Source: Neoceratodus forsteri
Lineage: Eukaryota; Chordata; Ceratodontiformes; Ceratodontidae
Direction of reading: 5' to 3'
Assembly: GCA_016271365.2 (NCBI GenBank)
Contig: CM057456.1
Span: forward strand, 610,891,501-610,955,500
DNA: 64,000 nucleotides
Shown here: in pieces, positions 19,900 through 30,855 of the stretch
How positions within the stretch are numbered: position 1 is the first letter of the stretch
Layout: every line of letters starts with the position of its first letter
The notes under the pieces: model-generated
Told to the model about the DNA's origin: nothing
What the model saw: the letters and a program-made list of their open reading frames with translations, nothing else
Database searches by the model: none
Position numbers and translations under genes: made by a program

Positions 19900-22641
19900 A
19901 TAACTTTAGCAGGGAACCTGATCATTGGACCATACTACTATAAATGCTCGGAGTTTAGGGAAAAAAAGGGAGGAATTGGAGGTTATATTAAAGAGAGATG
20001 AAGTTAAAATATGTGCAGTAAGCAAAACCTGGTGGCAAAAGGATGATTGGGGAACTAATCCAAGTGTTTAGATGTGACAGAGATAATAGAAGGGGAAGAG
20101 GCATGGCTCTGTATGTTCAGAGTGATATAGTGGCTTATGAAAGAAAACCACCAAGCACTTAGATTTTGAACATATTCTGGTGAAAATCATTCCCCCTAAG
20201 GGTCCACAAATCTTAGTGGGTGTATATTATAGACCTCTATCTTTGACTTCTGAAACAAACTTTTGAATTAATCCAGAGTATTCGTGAATTAAATGAGACA
20301 AAAAATATATTACTGCTCGGAGACTTCAATTTTAATGGTATCAGTTGGAATATTTGGTCCCCCTCGTCCCCTTGTGAAGCAGCATTGTTGGAAGCTGTAG
20401 ATTCTTTGGCTCTGGAAAACTACACACAGGAAGGAACTAGGGGAGCAAATATCCTAGACTTGGTTATGAGCAATATGAAACAGCAAATTTTGGATTGTAG
20501 AGTAAAGGAGCCTTTAAGTGGGAGTGACCACAATATGATTGAGGCTAAAATTGTGATTAAGGGTATTTCCATCACTGGGTCTACTGTGATAAGAAACTAC
20601 AATAAAGCAGATTATACCAGGATACGACTGATAGTAGAAAATTGGGATTGGAAGTCATGTTTCAAAGGGTGTTCAATTACTCAAATGTGGAATGAGTTTA
20701 AATCATTTTTACATTATATAGTTGAATCACAAATTACCACAAAAAAGAAATATAATGCTAAAGGGAAGATTCCCACTTGGTTTAATAAAAACACCCATAG
20801 AATAATTAAAAAGAAAAATAGAGCTTATAACAGGTATAGGAAGGAGGGAACTAGGGAAAATCAATCAAAATTTAAAAATAAATTAAGAGAATTAAAGAGT
20901 GAAATAAGAAGGGCCAAAAGAAATTTTGAAAATAACTTTGTGTCCAAGCTTCCTTAAAACGAAATAATAGCAATGTGGATCCCCTGCTAGTAAAGAATAA
21001 TAGTGTAACAAATGAAAAAGAAATGGCACTAGAGTTCAGTAAATTTTTTTAATAGTATATACTCTAGTGGCCCGGTACCCGACCCCATATCTATAAAAAC
21101 ATCTGATGTTACTCTAGAAATAACAGTGGATACTGTGAAAGAAAAACTCCTTAATCTGAAGGTAAATACGTCTGTGGACCAGATGAATTACACCCAAGAC
21201 TACTTAAAGAGCTTGCTTCCTCTATTTGTTATCCTCTCCAGGCAATTTACCAGTCCTCTATAGACTGTGGAGAGGTGCCTGAGGACTGGAGGTTGGCAAA
21301 CGTAGTCCCTATTCACAAAAAGAGACCAAGAACTGACTGCTCCATTTATCGCCCTATTAGTCTAACCAGCATACTGAGTAAAATACTGGAGTCTATTATA
21401 AAGGATAATGTTGAGGGCTGTTTAAGTGAAATGGGACACGTAGATGTCACACAACATGGATTTACCAAGGGGAGATCATGTGTGACAAACTTGCTGTCTT
21501 TTTTTGAGATAGCAAGTATAGCCATAGACAGCAGTTTATCAGTGGATGTCATTTATATTGACTTTGAGAAGGCATTCTATTCCGTGTCCCATTTAGAAGT
21601 AGTGCATCAATTGGAGACTCTGGGAGTAAGTGCCTATGTTGTCAGATGGATGTCTTTATGGTTGACTAAGAGGAAACAGCGTGTTTGTATAAGGGGAGAT
21701 AAGTCAGATTCGATGAAGGTACCCAGCGGGGTCCCTCAGGGCTCCGTACTGGGTCCACTTCTATTCAGTGTCTTGATTTCTTCTATCAAATGTGACAGTA
21801 ACGCATGGATTGCTAAATTTGCCGATGATATTAAACTTGGGGCAGTAGTCACTAATATTCCAGAGGCTCAGAAACTCCAGGAAAATTTAGATTTAATATA
21901 TACAACAGCTGCAGAGAGGAAACTGAAATTTAATATCAATAAGTGCAAGGTTATGCATTTGGGTAAAAAATTTCAAAAAATAAGTACTATATAAATGGAG
22001 TTGAGTTACTGGAAACTGAAGTGGAAAGGGATTTGGGAGTATGGATAAATAAAGAATTGGAGTATAGCTATCAAGTAAATGAAACAGCAAAAAAGGCATT
22101 TAGAATTCAAGCTCTAATCATGAAAAATATAAGGAGTAGAGAGAGGGAGGTTATAGTGCCACTTTATCGGTCCCTGGTTCGCTCCCATCTGGAGTATGCT
22201 GGTAGCGTATGGAGCCCCAGGTTTAGAAAGGATGTACGTAGATTGGAGGCGGTTCAGAGATGGGTAATGAGGAGGGTGGCAGGCTTGGAACAGGTGTCTT
22301 ACGGGGAAAGATTGAGGGAGCTTGGAATGTATTCCTTACAATACAGGAGGTATCATGGGGATATGTGCCTGATTTTATAGGGCATGTACAGTAGATCTCC
22401 TGATCTGTGGGAATATTTGGGATTAACATCAAGACCAAATTTAACTACAAACTGGGGTCATTTGTACCAGATAAAAGGTGAGAATTATAATAAGAACCAA
22501 AGAGGGACTTGGTTCTCACAACGTGTTGTGAACCAATGGAATAACCTGCCAAGCCAGGTAGTTTCTACTGAAACTATAAATGAGTTCAGAACAGCTATAG
22601 ATGGACACAGAAGTGATTATCTATATGCTTTGAGGCTGTAA
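19900..22641 (+). pseudogene. LINE P ORF2: APE endonuclease and reverse transcriptase, decayed
   Basis: The endonuclease starts near TINARSLGKKREELEV and includes the segment with GVYYRPLS, a DFNF-like block and SLSGSDHNMIEAKI. The RT includes PEDWRLANVVPIHKK, YRPISLTSILSKILE, HGFTKGRSCVTNLLSFF, VIYIDFEKAF, GVPQGSVLGPLLFS and FADDIKLGA (catalytic Asp pair). A long open frame covers 21275-21994. The C-terminal domain follows at 22021-22380 and 22384-22641. Several stops and shifts, mainly before 20385 and near 20957, 21994 and 22380. Confidence 0.85.
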
Positions 22642-22709
22642 GTGGTGCAGGACTATTATGGCCTTCGGCTAATTTTCCTGATTTTTTCCTATGTTCCTAT
22701 GTAGTGGCA

Positions 22710-23909
22710 CCAAACTAGGCCAGACAGCCGTGGTATCCTCTACTACTGTCATTGTCAGTGACAAGGCCTCTGTGTCTTCCCAGACAGTTCAATCTGCTGA
22801 CATCCTCTCAGGGGAGGATCCTTTATCCCAGTCTTCAGGCTCTCAGGCTCAAGGCCTGGCTCTTGAAAAGTTAGAATATGCACTTCTAAACCTTTCTCAA
22901 TCGTTTTTGGATATTCTGAAGATTAGTAGGAAACCTGCTACCAGAAAAACTTACAATTCCAAGTGGAAAAGATTTGGTTTCTGGTATTCCCAAATAACTG
23001 TTCAGCCAGAATTAGCTGACATTGCTACTGTATGACTATTTGGTGCATCTTAATAGTTTAGGCCTTCGACCCGCTGCACTTAAGGTGCATTTGGCAGCTG
23101 TGTCTGCCTTCCTTTCAGCTGGGAAGGGCTCTTCCTTAGCCTTTCATCCAGTTTTCCAGAAATTCTTCAAAGGTCTGATGCATGTTAATCCTCCTTTTCG
23201 ACCCCCTACTCCTTCTTGGGATCTGAACGTCTGTATAGCACAGCTTATGCAGTCCCCTTTTGAGCCTCTGTCTTCAGCAGAGCTGAAATACTTGACTTGG
23301 AAAACTGTATTCCTGGTAGCCATTACCTCTGCCAGGAGGATCAGTGAGTTACAGGCTTTATCAGTGGAACCTGATTTTATTTCTTTTCACAGGGATAAAG
23401 TGGTCCTTCGAACTAACAGAAAGTTTCTTCCCAAAGTGGTCTCAGACTTTCATCTGAACCAATCTATGACATTGCCTGTGTTTTTTACTGACCATTCTTC
23501 CTCTGGGGAGAGAAGATTACACAGTCTCGATGTGAAAAGGGCCCTTAGTTACTATGTGGAGCATACTAAGGCCTATAGGAATGGATGTTCTCAGTTATTT
23601 CTCACCTATGGTGAGGTGGAAATGGGCAAACCAGCCACCAAGAGAACTGTTGCCAGGTGGATTGTCTCCTGTATCCAATTCTGCTGTTCAAAACTTGGGA
23701 AGGAACCTCCCTCAGGCCTGAGGGCTCATTCTACCAGGGGTACAGCTACTTCGTTCGCAGCAGCTAGGAATGTACCTTTAGTGGAAATTTGTAAAGCAGC
23801 CACCTGGAAAACTGTTCACACATTTACCAAGCATTATTCTCTGGACATTCAGTCTAGAAGTGATGCTAGGTTTGGCACAGCTGTGCTGCAGAGCTTGTTC
23901 CCAAAATAG
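22710..23909 (+). pseudogene. DIRS D methyltransferase tail and tyrosine recombinase; one frameshift
   Basis: The YR is nearly intact: one frame to about 23033, then another from about 23022 to 23909. Motifs: DILKISRKPATRKTYNSKWK, ITSARRISELQAL (Arg), HSTRGTATSF (His-x-x-Arg), EICKAATWKTVHTF and TKHYSLDIQS (Tyr). A single one-base shift near 23028 is the only clear lesion. It ends with TAG at 23907-23909, 41 bases before the ICR. This is the best-preserved lineage-2 YR here. Confidence 0.85.
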
Positions 23910-23950
23910 GTTCTGTGACTCCCTCCTCCAAGGGGGTACTGCTTGGTAGT

Positions 23951-24051
23951 CTGCATTTAGTCAGAATATAGCAAGACTTCATGTTGTTTGAAGAAAAAAT
24001 TACTTACCATAGTAATGTTGTTTCTTCTAATGGAGTCTTACTGTATTCTGA
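23951..24051 (+). repeat. DIRS D internal complementary region (ICR)
   Basis: The left half (to about 23993) is the reverse complement of the D left terminus at 8688-8725. The right half is the reverse complement of 24456-24505. The join reads TTGTTTGAAGAAAAAATTAC. Confidence 0.9.
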
Positions 24052-24324
24052 CCTCCCTTCCTGCCTCCCTTCTAGAACCCAGTAGTTTTGGGATGGTGGG
24101 ATGGACAGTGCTGCACCTCAGAAGTGTACTCTTGCCCTATCTTATGGGTTTTAGTTATGTTTTAGCTCTCTACCTACTTTGGTTTTATATTTAGCTTTCT
24201 TTTTGGGGTTCTCGACTTGAGTCTTTTGACCCTAAAAACAATTTGTGCAGCCATTTGGCTTGCAAGAGTTGAAATAATTTCCACCTGTTACTTTTATTAG
24301 TTAGTGCTTGTAATAATCTGATGG

Positions 24325-24508
24325 TACACTTCAGAGTGCTAGAGACAGAGGTTTGAAAACTGAGCTCGAGCTCAATGTCCTGTGCTTCTGCATAGAGTTA
24401 ACTCTTTACTCTCCAGGGCAGTTCAAGTGCTGGGGATAACTGCATTTAGTTAGAATACAGCAAGAATCCATTAGAAGAAACAACATTACTATGGTAAGTA
24501 ATTTTTTC
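24325..24508 (+). repeat. DIRS D right ITR, with 270-bp spacer before it
   Basis: It is the inverse of the left ITR, with an outer extension carrying ATTACTATGGTAAGTAAT, the same arm-spacer-arm layout as E. It ends TTTTTTC at 24508, followed at once by the next codons of C's RT. The spacer 24052-24324 holds no gene. Confidence 0.85.
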
Positions 24509-24942
24509 TACTTGCATTTCTTCCTGGCTCCCAAGAAGACAGGTGACCTCAGACCAAATCTAGATCTGAGCTCTCGGAACCTCTTCGTGCAATACAAGAG
24601 GTTCAGAATGCTCTCTCTTCCCAGCCTACTTCCTCTCTTACAGAAGGGTCAGTGGCTCTGTGCCCTGGATATGCAATATGCATACTTGCACATCCTGATC
24701 TGTCCATCACACTGCAAATTCCTGAGCTTTTGCTTTCAGGGGGAGCATTTCCAGTTCGAAGCCTTACTCTTTGGCCATTCTTTGGCTTCCAGGGTGTTCA
24801 CAAAATGTCTAGCGGTGGTGGCAGCTTTTCTGAGCAGACAGGGGGTCCAAGTTTTCTCATACCTGATCTCAGCCCCATTGAGGGAGGCCCTAGCCAAATC
24901 TCTGCATCTTACCCTGGACACTTTTCAGCGCGCGGGCATAAC
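24509..24942 (+). pseudogene. DIRS C RT, segment 2
   Basis: It resumes with YLHFFLAPKKTGDLRPNLDL, then CALDMQYAYLHI (catalytic Asp kept) and FGHSLASRVFTKCLAV. The catalytic YLDDW region is damaged: the sequence goes from FSYL directly to ISAPLREAL, a short in-frame loss that removes the Asp pair. It is cut at 24937-24942 (CATAAC) by LINE Q and resumes at 28594. Confidence 0.8.
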
Positions 24943-25189
24943 ATCTGAACATACGAATATGCCAGCAGAAACAGACCACCCGGTCTATCTAAGTCTGTTC
25001 GAATGTGCAGCCAACACCCCTAGTTTGCAGCTGCCCCAACCCCTCCCTTTTGTCATCCCACTGCCACCCCCCCCCTCACTCTTCCCTGTTCCCTGTCTCA
25101 TGTCCTTTTGAAGCTGTTCACTGATTTACAAGATACCACCCGTTCTGGTAGGGCATTCCATTTTGCTACCACCCTCTGTGTGAAATAGT

Positions 25190-27983
25190 GTCTCCTCATT
25201 TCCTTCCTAACTCTTCACCCCTCCATTCTTAGCCCATGCCCCCTGGTAACCCTCCCCCTCCTTAACTTAAAGACCCCATCTGCCCTATCCTTATTGATTC
25301 CCCTCAGATACTTGAATGCCTCTATCATGTTCCCCCTGTCCCTTCTATCCTCCAGGGTGTACATATTGAGGTCTCCCAGCCTGCTGTCATAGTCTTTCCC
25401 CTCCATTCCACATATCATCTTTGTTGCCCTCCTCTGCACCCCCTCCAGCAGCCTGATACCACGCTTTAGGTATGGCCTCCAAAACTGCACACAGTACTCC
25501 AAGTGCGGCCTTACCAGCAACCTGTAGAGGGGCAAGATCACCTCACTTCACCTGGACGAAAACCCCCTCGGTATGCACCCCAGCATTTTGTTCGCTTTTG
25601 CAGCTGCTCTCCTGCACTGGGCAGTGTTGTTCATGGTCCCCGTTATCATTACCCCAAGGTCCTTCCGCTCCTCCTCTGTGATCCCCAGCTTAACCCCCCT
25701 CCAGCCAGTATTCTCTCCTTGTGTTCTTCACCCCAAAGTGCATAACCTTACACTTCTTTGCATTGAACCCCAGCTGCCACCTCTCTGACCACTCCCCTAG
25801 CTTACTTAGGTCCCCCTGCAGCTGCTTCCACCCCTCCTCTCCATCCACCACTGCTCCAATTTTGGTGTCGTCAGCAAACAGACTTACCTTGCTCACCACC
25901 CCATGTCCAGTGTCTGATATGAAGAGCCCAAACAATACTGACCCCAACACAGAGCCCTGTGGCACCCCACTTGTCACCTGCCTTGGAGTTGAGAGCTCCC
26001 CTCTCACCACCACCCATTGCAGCCTCCCACTCAGCCAGCTTGTAATCCAGTTTATCATTTTTGCCCCTACTCCTACACCAGATAGCTTCCCCCAAAGCTG
26101 CCCATGAGGCACCGAATCGAGGCCTTGCTGAAATCCAAGTTAAGAACATCCACAGCATGACCCTTATCCAGTTCATCTGTCACCCAGTCATAATATTGTA
26201 TCAGGTTGGTTTGACAAGACTTCCCTGAAACAAACCCATGCTGCCTCACATCCTGGAGGCCATTGTCCTCCAGGTACGACACCAGTCTTTCCTTTAGTAT
26301 CGTTTCCATGAGTTTTCACACTATGGATGTGAGACTTACTGGACGATAATTACCTGGTTCATCCCTAGGCCCGCTCTTGTGTAATGGCACTATGCATGTG
26401 CCATCCTCTAGTCCATTGGCACACATCCCGACTCCAGGGAAGTGCTGTACTGATCCGCCAGCGGCTCCGTCAACACCTCCGCCATCTCCCTCAGCACCCT
26501 GGGGTGTATACCGTCCGGCCCTGGTGCCTTGTCTACCTTCAGTGCACTCAGTCCCTCTAGAACTCTACTTGCCTCAATTCTTCCATCTGTCGCCTCCTTT
26601 CCTCCTGTCCCCACCCTCCCAGGCCATGCTGGTAGCATTCTCCTCTTTTCTTCTGTGAACATGGAATAAATGTATTTATTCACTGCTTCTGCCTGCTCTT
26701 CCCCCCTTTTCCGCCCACTCCCCATCCCTTTTTATCCTCACTATTGTCTCCTTGCACTTTCTTTTCTCCGATGTATCTGTAGAAGTCCCCCCCCCCATTA
26801 ATTCCCTGTGCTAATCTCCGCTCCCTCTGGGCCTTGGCTTCTCTCACTTTTCTGGTCACCTCCCTGAACCATCTTGCATATTCCTCCCTGTCCACTTCCT
26901 TCCCTGTCCTCCTAAACCTCTGGTGAGCCACTCATTTCTCCCTCACCACCTCCACAACTTCGCTATTCAACCAGCATGGTTTTCTTGCTCTGCTTCTTTT
27001 ACTCTGTGCCTTGGTGCAGGCTTCTGTTGCCTCTGTAACCCCCTGTTTAATAATATTCCATTTCAGCTCCACGTCCATCTCATGCCTTATGCCCTCCAAT
27101 TTCCCTTTCAGTACCTCCTGCATCCTCCCAAAGTCCACCCCCCCGGAAGTTTACCACCTGAATAACCGATTTCTCTGGCTCCCCACACATCGTGATATTA
27201 AACCACACTGTTTGGTGATCGCTGTCGGATAGTGGGTCCTCTACCTTTATTTCTCTCACTGCCTCCCCATTCGACAATACCAGATCTAAAGTGTTCTTTA
27301 GCCTAGTAGGTACAGTAACCAACTGTGTCAGGAGACCATCCTGGACTGCATCCAGGAGCACTTGCTCCCTAGCACTGGAGGTGACCGGAGTGCTCCAGTC
27401 AACCCCTGGCAAGTTGAAATCCCCCGCGATGACCACCTTTCCTTTTCTACATACCTTTTTGATTTGTCCCGCTAGCTCCCTGTCAAGCTTCTCAGACTGG
27501 GACGGTGGCCTGTATACCACCCCCAAACCTTAGTTTCCTACCCCTTGAGTCTAGGAGCTGCAACCAGATTGCCTCAGTTCTCCTTTCTTCTCCCTCATCC
27601 CTTGTGCATTTGATCCCGTCCCTCACCGTCCCTCACACAGACTGCCACCCCACCCCCCTCCCTCCTTACAGTCCTTCCTGTATAATTTGTATCCTGGGAT
27701 TGCCAGATCCCAGTCCTGGTGCTCAGTTGCCCACATTTCTGTGACAGCTGCAATATCCACCCTCCATATTGCTAAGAGTGCCTGTATGTAGCTCAGCGGA
27801 TTTATTTCCTAGGCTTCTTGCATTCAATGAGACCACTCTCCATAATGCCCCCTTCACTAGCCTCCATCTCGTCCCTTCTACTCCCTCCTTTTTTGGCCTC
27901 CCTGAGTCCTTCCCTGCTAGCCTGGGGGGTAGGCTGTGACTCCACTCTATCGGATCCCTGCCTACCTGCTGTCCACTTGCCAC
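25190..27983 (-). pseudogene. LINE Q ORF2: endonuclease and reverse transcriptase, decayed
   Basis: On the minus strand: VVSLNARSLGNKSAEL (endonuclease start), MGVVYRPPSQSEKLDREL, VIAGDFNLPGVDW and PLSDSDHQTVWF. Then KAPGPDGIHPRVLREMAE, HGFVSGKSCQTNLIQYYDW, VDVLNLDFSKA, GVPQGSVLGSVLFGLFIS and FADDTKIGAVVD (catalytic pair). The C-terminal region is at 25215-25541 (LPLYRLLVRPHLEYCVQFW). At least six frame breaks. Chance open frames on the plus strand across this region are ignored. Confidence 0.85.
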
Positions 27984-27991
27984 CCCCCCAT

Positions 27992-28587
27992 CTAATTTAA
28001 ATCCACCCTTGTCGCAATATACCTCACCAGTCTTTGCTTTAATACCTCCTTCCCCTCCCCACTCAAGTGCAGCCTATCCCTTGCAAACAGATTGTTATTA
28101 TCCCAGGTACTTCCCCAGCTGCCCACAACCCTATAACCCTTAGTTCGGCACCATTCTACCAACCATGTGTTCAACTCTCTAATCCTCTCCTTTCTCACTG
28201 TGCTTGTGCAGGGTACTGGGAGCACTTCGGAGAAGGCCACAGACTCCCCAGTCTCTGCACACAACCTTCCCACTTCCTTAGTCCTCTCCCTTGTTACTGC
28301 CACTGTTTCCTCTGCTAGGTCATTTGTCCCCACATGTACCACACTGTGTGGTTTCCTTCTACCCCTCTTTATGCACCTTAGGATTGCCTGTCCTGCCATG
28401 TCTGCCTTCAATCCTGGTATGGACTCCACCCATATCCGACTGTGCCTCTCCCTCTTGCCACCCTATCTGATCCCCTTGAGTATGGAGTCCCCCAACACCA
28501 GTACACCCCCCTCCTCTTTCCTTGTGCCCGTCGCCGCGCCCCCACCCAGGTTCTCATTTTTGGAGCCACTCAAGATCGTGTTTTTAC
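27992..28587 (-). pseudogene. LINE Q ORF1 esterase domain, partial
   Basis: Reading on the minus strand, GGVLVLGDSILKGIR (block I with intact GDS) lies in the frame that ends near 28463. A frame change leads to HSVVHVGTNDLAEE (block III) and RDRLHLSGEGKEVLKQRL (block V, with His). This is an SGNH-type esterase like that of LINE P, with an intact Ser motif. Confidence 0.75.
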
Positions 28588-28593
28588 CATAAC

Positions 28594-29640
28594 GGTCAAC
28601 TATGCCAAATCCCACCTGGTCCCTACCCAACAGCTCCAATTTATTGGGGCAGATTTGGACACAGTCCAGGGCAAGGCTTTCCTGCCACAAGACAAGATAG
28701 TAACATTGCAGCACCAGGCACACCTGGTGGCCTCACAGAAGAAGGTATCAGCCAGAGCGATACTTCGGCTGCTAGGCCGTATGGCGGCGGCCATCCTTTT
28801 GGTCTCTTTAGCCAGACTTCATATGAGGGTCTCTCAGTGGACCCTCAGAGTGCAGTGGGACCAGAGATCAGACGATCTGGACTATGTGATCCTAGTTATG
28901 GATCCGATGGCAAATGATCTTTCATGGTGGCTAAAACAGGACAACCTCTCCTAAGGGGTTCTGTTTCGATCAGACAATCCCTCTCAAACCCTAACAGATG
29001 CTTCGGGCTTGGGATGGGGAGCACACCTGGGACCCCACAGGACACCGGATCTTTGGTCGTATATCGAACTGTCTCTTCATATCAACATACTCGAGATGAG
29101 AGCAGTGTTGAATGCCCTCGAGTCCTTTCAACATCTCATTCTTCCGGGTCATCTTATGATTTAGACAGACAACATGTGTGTAGTCTGGTACATAAACAAA
29201 TAGGGTGGAACCTGCTCTTATCCCCTTTGCCGGGATGCAATGAGTGTGTGATACTGGGCAGCCAACCACAATATACATCTGACGGCAGTCCATGTGCCAG
29301 GCATCCAGAACATCCTGGCAGATGCACTCAGCCGCACGCAAGGCAGAGCACATGAGTGGGAGCTCACACAGTCGGTGGTAAATGACATCTTCGCAAGGTG
29401 GGGAAGACCTCAAACAGATCTGTTTGCCTCCCCACTCAATGCAAAACAACCAACCTTCTGATCGCTCGCTCCAGGGCGTGATGTTTTTTGGTGAGACACA
29501 GTGTCGCTTTGCTGGAGGGGGAGGTTCATGTACGCCTTCCCTCCACTCCCATTGATTCAGAGAGTATTAATGAAGCTTCAGGCAGATGGAGCACGAATGA
29601 TCCTCATTTGCTCCCTTCTGGCTGAGACAAATTTGGTTCT
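28594..29640 (+). pseudogene. DIRS C RT end, RNase H and methyltransferase-like region
   Basis: It resumes with TVNYAKSHLVPTQQLQFIGA and LRLLGRMAAAILLVSLARLHM. RNase H follows with TDASGLGWGAHL, NILEMRAVLNALESF, a TDNMCVVWYINK block preceded by a stop, and PGIQNILADALSR. The methyltransferase-like block (GRPQTDLFASPLNAKQPTF, then YAFPPLPLIQ) follows with two stops near 29460 and 29493. A frameshift near 28950 and several stops show decay. Confidence 0.8.
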
Positions 29641-30778
29641 CTTTACTGCAACAACTGTCAGTGGAACCTCCCTTTCCACTGCAGGTGTCTCAAGATTTCT
29701 TGACACAGGAACAGGGGACCCTGGTTCATCCAGGTCTCAAGTCCCTTCATCTGCATGCATGGCTCCTACTGATATAGCTGCTGCTGCTCATTTTGGGGTT
29801 TCCCCAAGGGTAGCACAAATTCTGATGGAGGCCAGGAAGCCCTCCGCCAGAGCCACATATGCCATGAAATGGAAATGGTTTTCCATCTGGGCAGACTCGA
29901 AAGGGATAGAACCTTTCTCCTGTTCAGTCACGAAGGTCTTAGATTACATGCTGCACCTCTATGATTTGGGTCTTAACTATTTGACCCTAAAAGTCCACCT
30001 ATTGGCCATTTCTGCTTATCACATTCTGGTAGGACAAAAGACTTCGGCCCAGTTGGAAGTATCCAAAATTTTCCTGAAAGGGATTCTCCATCTGAAACCA
30101 TCAATACGGAGCTCTGCTCCTCCTTGGGGCCTGAATTTCAGTCTTGAAAAACTCACTCTGCCACCCTTTGAGCCAACAGCTAATTCAGACATGCGCTGCC
30201 TTTCCTGGAAATTGATTTTTCTAGTGGTCATCACTTCAGCTCGAAGAATTTCTGAGCTTCAGGCTCTGATGTGTAAGGTACCTTATCTGATTTTTCACAG
30301 AGACCGGGTGACTCTGTGTACCAATCCTAAGTTCTTATCCAAGGTGGTTTCGGAATCCACCTTCAGCCAGTCATTGGACTTGCCAGTGTACTCCCCGGAA
30401 TACTCCAACAGGGGTGAAGCACTTCTGCATACTGTGAACGTACACAGAATTCTCAGGTACTATACAGATAGGACAAAGTCTCTCCGTAAGACTGACCAGT
30501 TGTTTGTTTCCAAACAGTGTTTGTCCAAATGGTTGGCAAACTGCAGTACCTTCTGTTACCAGAAGTACAATAAAATCCTTCCGGGTCAGGTTAAAGGACA
30601 TTCAACCAGAGGCATGGGTGCTTCTGCTGCTTGTTTCAGGAATGTTTCAGCCGCAGACATTTGCATGGCTGCAACTCGGAGTTCTGTCCATACCTTTACC
30701 AAGCATTACAGTTTTGACATTGCGTTGAGGCACAGAGTGGGCTTTGGCCTTGCTGTTCTACATGGACTCCTTTTGTGA
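29501..30778 (+). CDS. DIRS C tyrosine recombinase, open frame of about 425 codons
   Basis: This is the only complete YR frame in the window. Motifs: RVAQILMEARKPSARATYAM, ITSARRISELQALM (Arg), HSTRGMGASAACF (His-x-x-Arg), ICMAATRSSVHTF and TKHYSFDIAL (Tyr). The first about 50 codons belong to the overlapping methyltransferase region (YAFPPLPLIQRVLMKL), so the true start is probably further in; 29758 (MAPTDIAAAAHF) is a good candidate. A segment after LRKTDQLFVS seems shorter than in A and B by about 12 residues (no FAHKREGNAV-like stretch). ATW of the other copies is ATR here. Integration activity cannot be judged from sequence. Confidence 0.75.
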   Translation: MSLCWRGRFMYAFPPLPLIQRVLMKLQADGARMILICSLLAETNLVLFTATTVSGTSLSTAGVSRFLDTGTGDPGSSRSQVPSSACMAPTDIAAAAHFGVSPRVAQILMEARKPSARATYAMKWKWFSIWADSKGIEPFSCSVTKVLDYMLHLYDLGLNYLTLKVHLLAISAYHILVGQKTSAQLEVSKIFLKGILHLKPSIRSSAPPWGLNFSLEKLTLPPFEPTANSDMRCLSWKLIFLVVITSARRISELQALMCKVPYLIFHRDRVTLCTNPKFLSKVVSESTFSQSLDLPVYSPEYSNRGEALLHTVNVHRILRYYTDRTKSLRKTDQLFVSKQCLSKWLANCSTFCYQKYNKILPGQVKGHSTRGMGASAACFRNVSAADICMAATRSSVHTFTKHYSFDIALRHRVGFGLAVLHGLLL

Positions 30779-30855
30779 GTACCCTAGAGTTGCTGGAAAA
30801 CTTATTCCTGCCTCCCATGTCTCAAACTTGTCTCAGGTCACTGCTTGGGACTCGG

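Larger units (their letters stand above)
18290..22699 (+). mobile_element. LINE P, CR1/L2-like, near full length, inserted in DIRS D
   Basis: It is flanked by TGTAGTGGCA at 18280-18289 and 22700-22709, a 10-bp target-site duplication lying in D's methyltransferase region. It has a 5' leader, ORF1 with an SGNH esterase, ORF2 with endonuclease and RT, and a short 3' tail ending in a repeated CCTATG. There is no poly(A). The esterase-containing ORF1 and 3' repeat fit the CR1/L2 group. Confidence 0.88.
8688..24508 (+). mobile_element. DIRS retrotransposon D (lineage 2), inserted in C's RT; hosts DIRS E and LINE P
   Basis: Left ITR 8688-8845 and right ITR 24325-24508 are inverted copies. Both share, in opposite orientations, CAGCACTTGAACTGCCC and a run related to TCTAGCACTCTGAAGTG. 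Order inside: leader, gag (split by E), RT-RNase H-methyltransferase (split by LINE P), YR and ICR. The insertion site in C is flush around TTC, with no longer target duplication, as expected for YR-mediated integration. D's own sequence without E and P is about 5.7 kb, a normal full-length DIRS size. Confidence 0.9.
24943..28587 (-). mobile_element. LINE Q, CR1/L2-like, 5'-truncated, inserted in DIRS C RT
   Basis: Minus-strand element flanked by CATAAC at 24937-24942 and 28588-28593. Its 3' end is at the left (about 24943) and its 5' end at the right. It holds the esterase part of ORF1 and most of ORF2. The N-terminal ORF1 finger seen in P is absent, so it is 5' truncated. Joining the flanks restores C's RT frame (RAGI-TVNYAK). 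Confidence 0.88.

Noticed and set aside
25472..28592. Many plus-strand open frames of Pro/Ser/Leu-rich sequence
   Set aside because: They lie opposite the conserved RT, endonuclease and esterase motifs of LINE Q on the minus strand and have no motif of their own.
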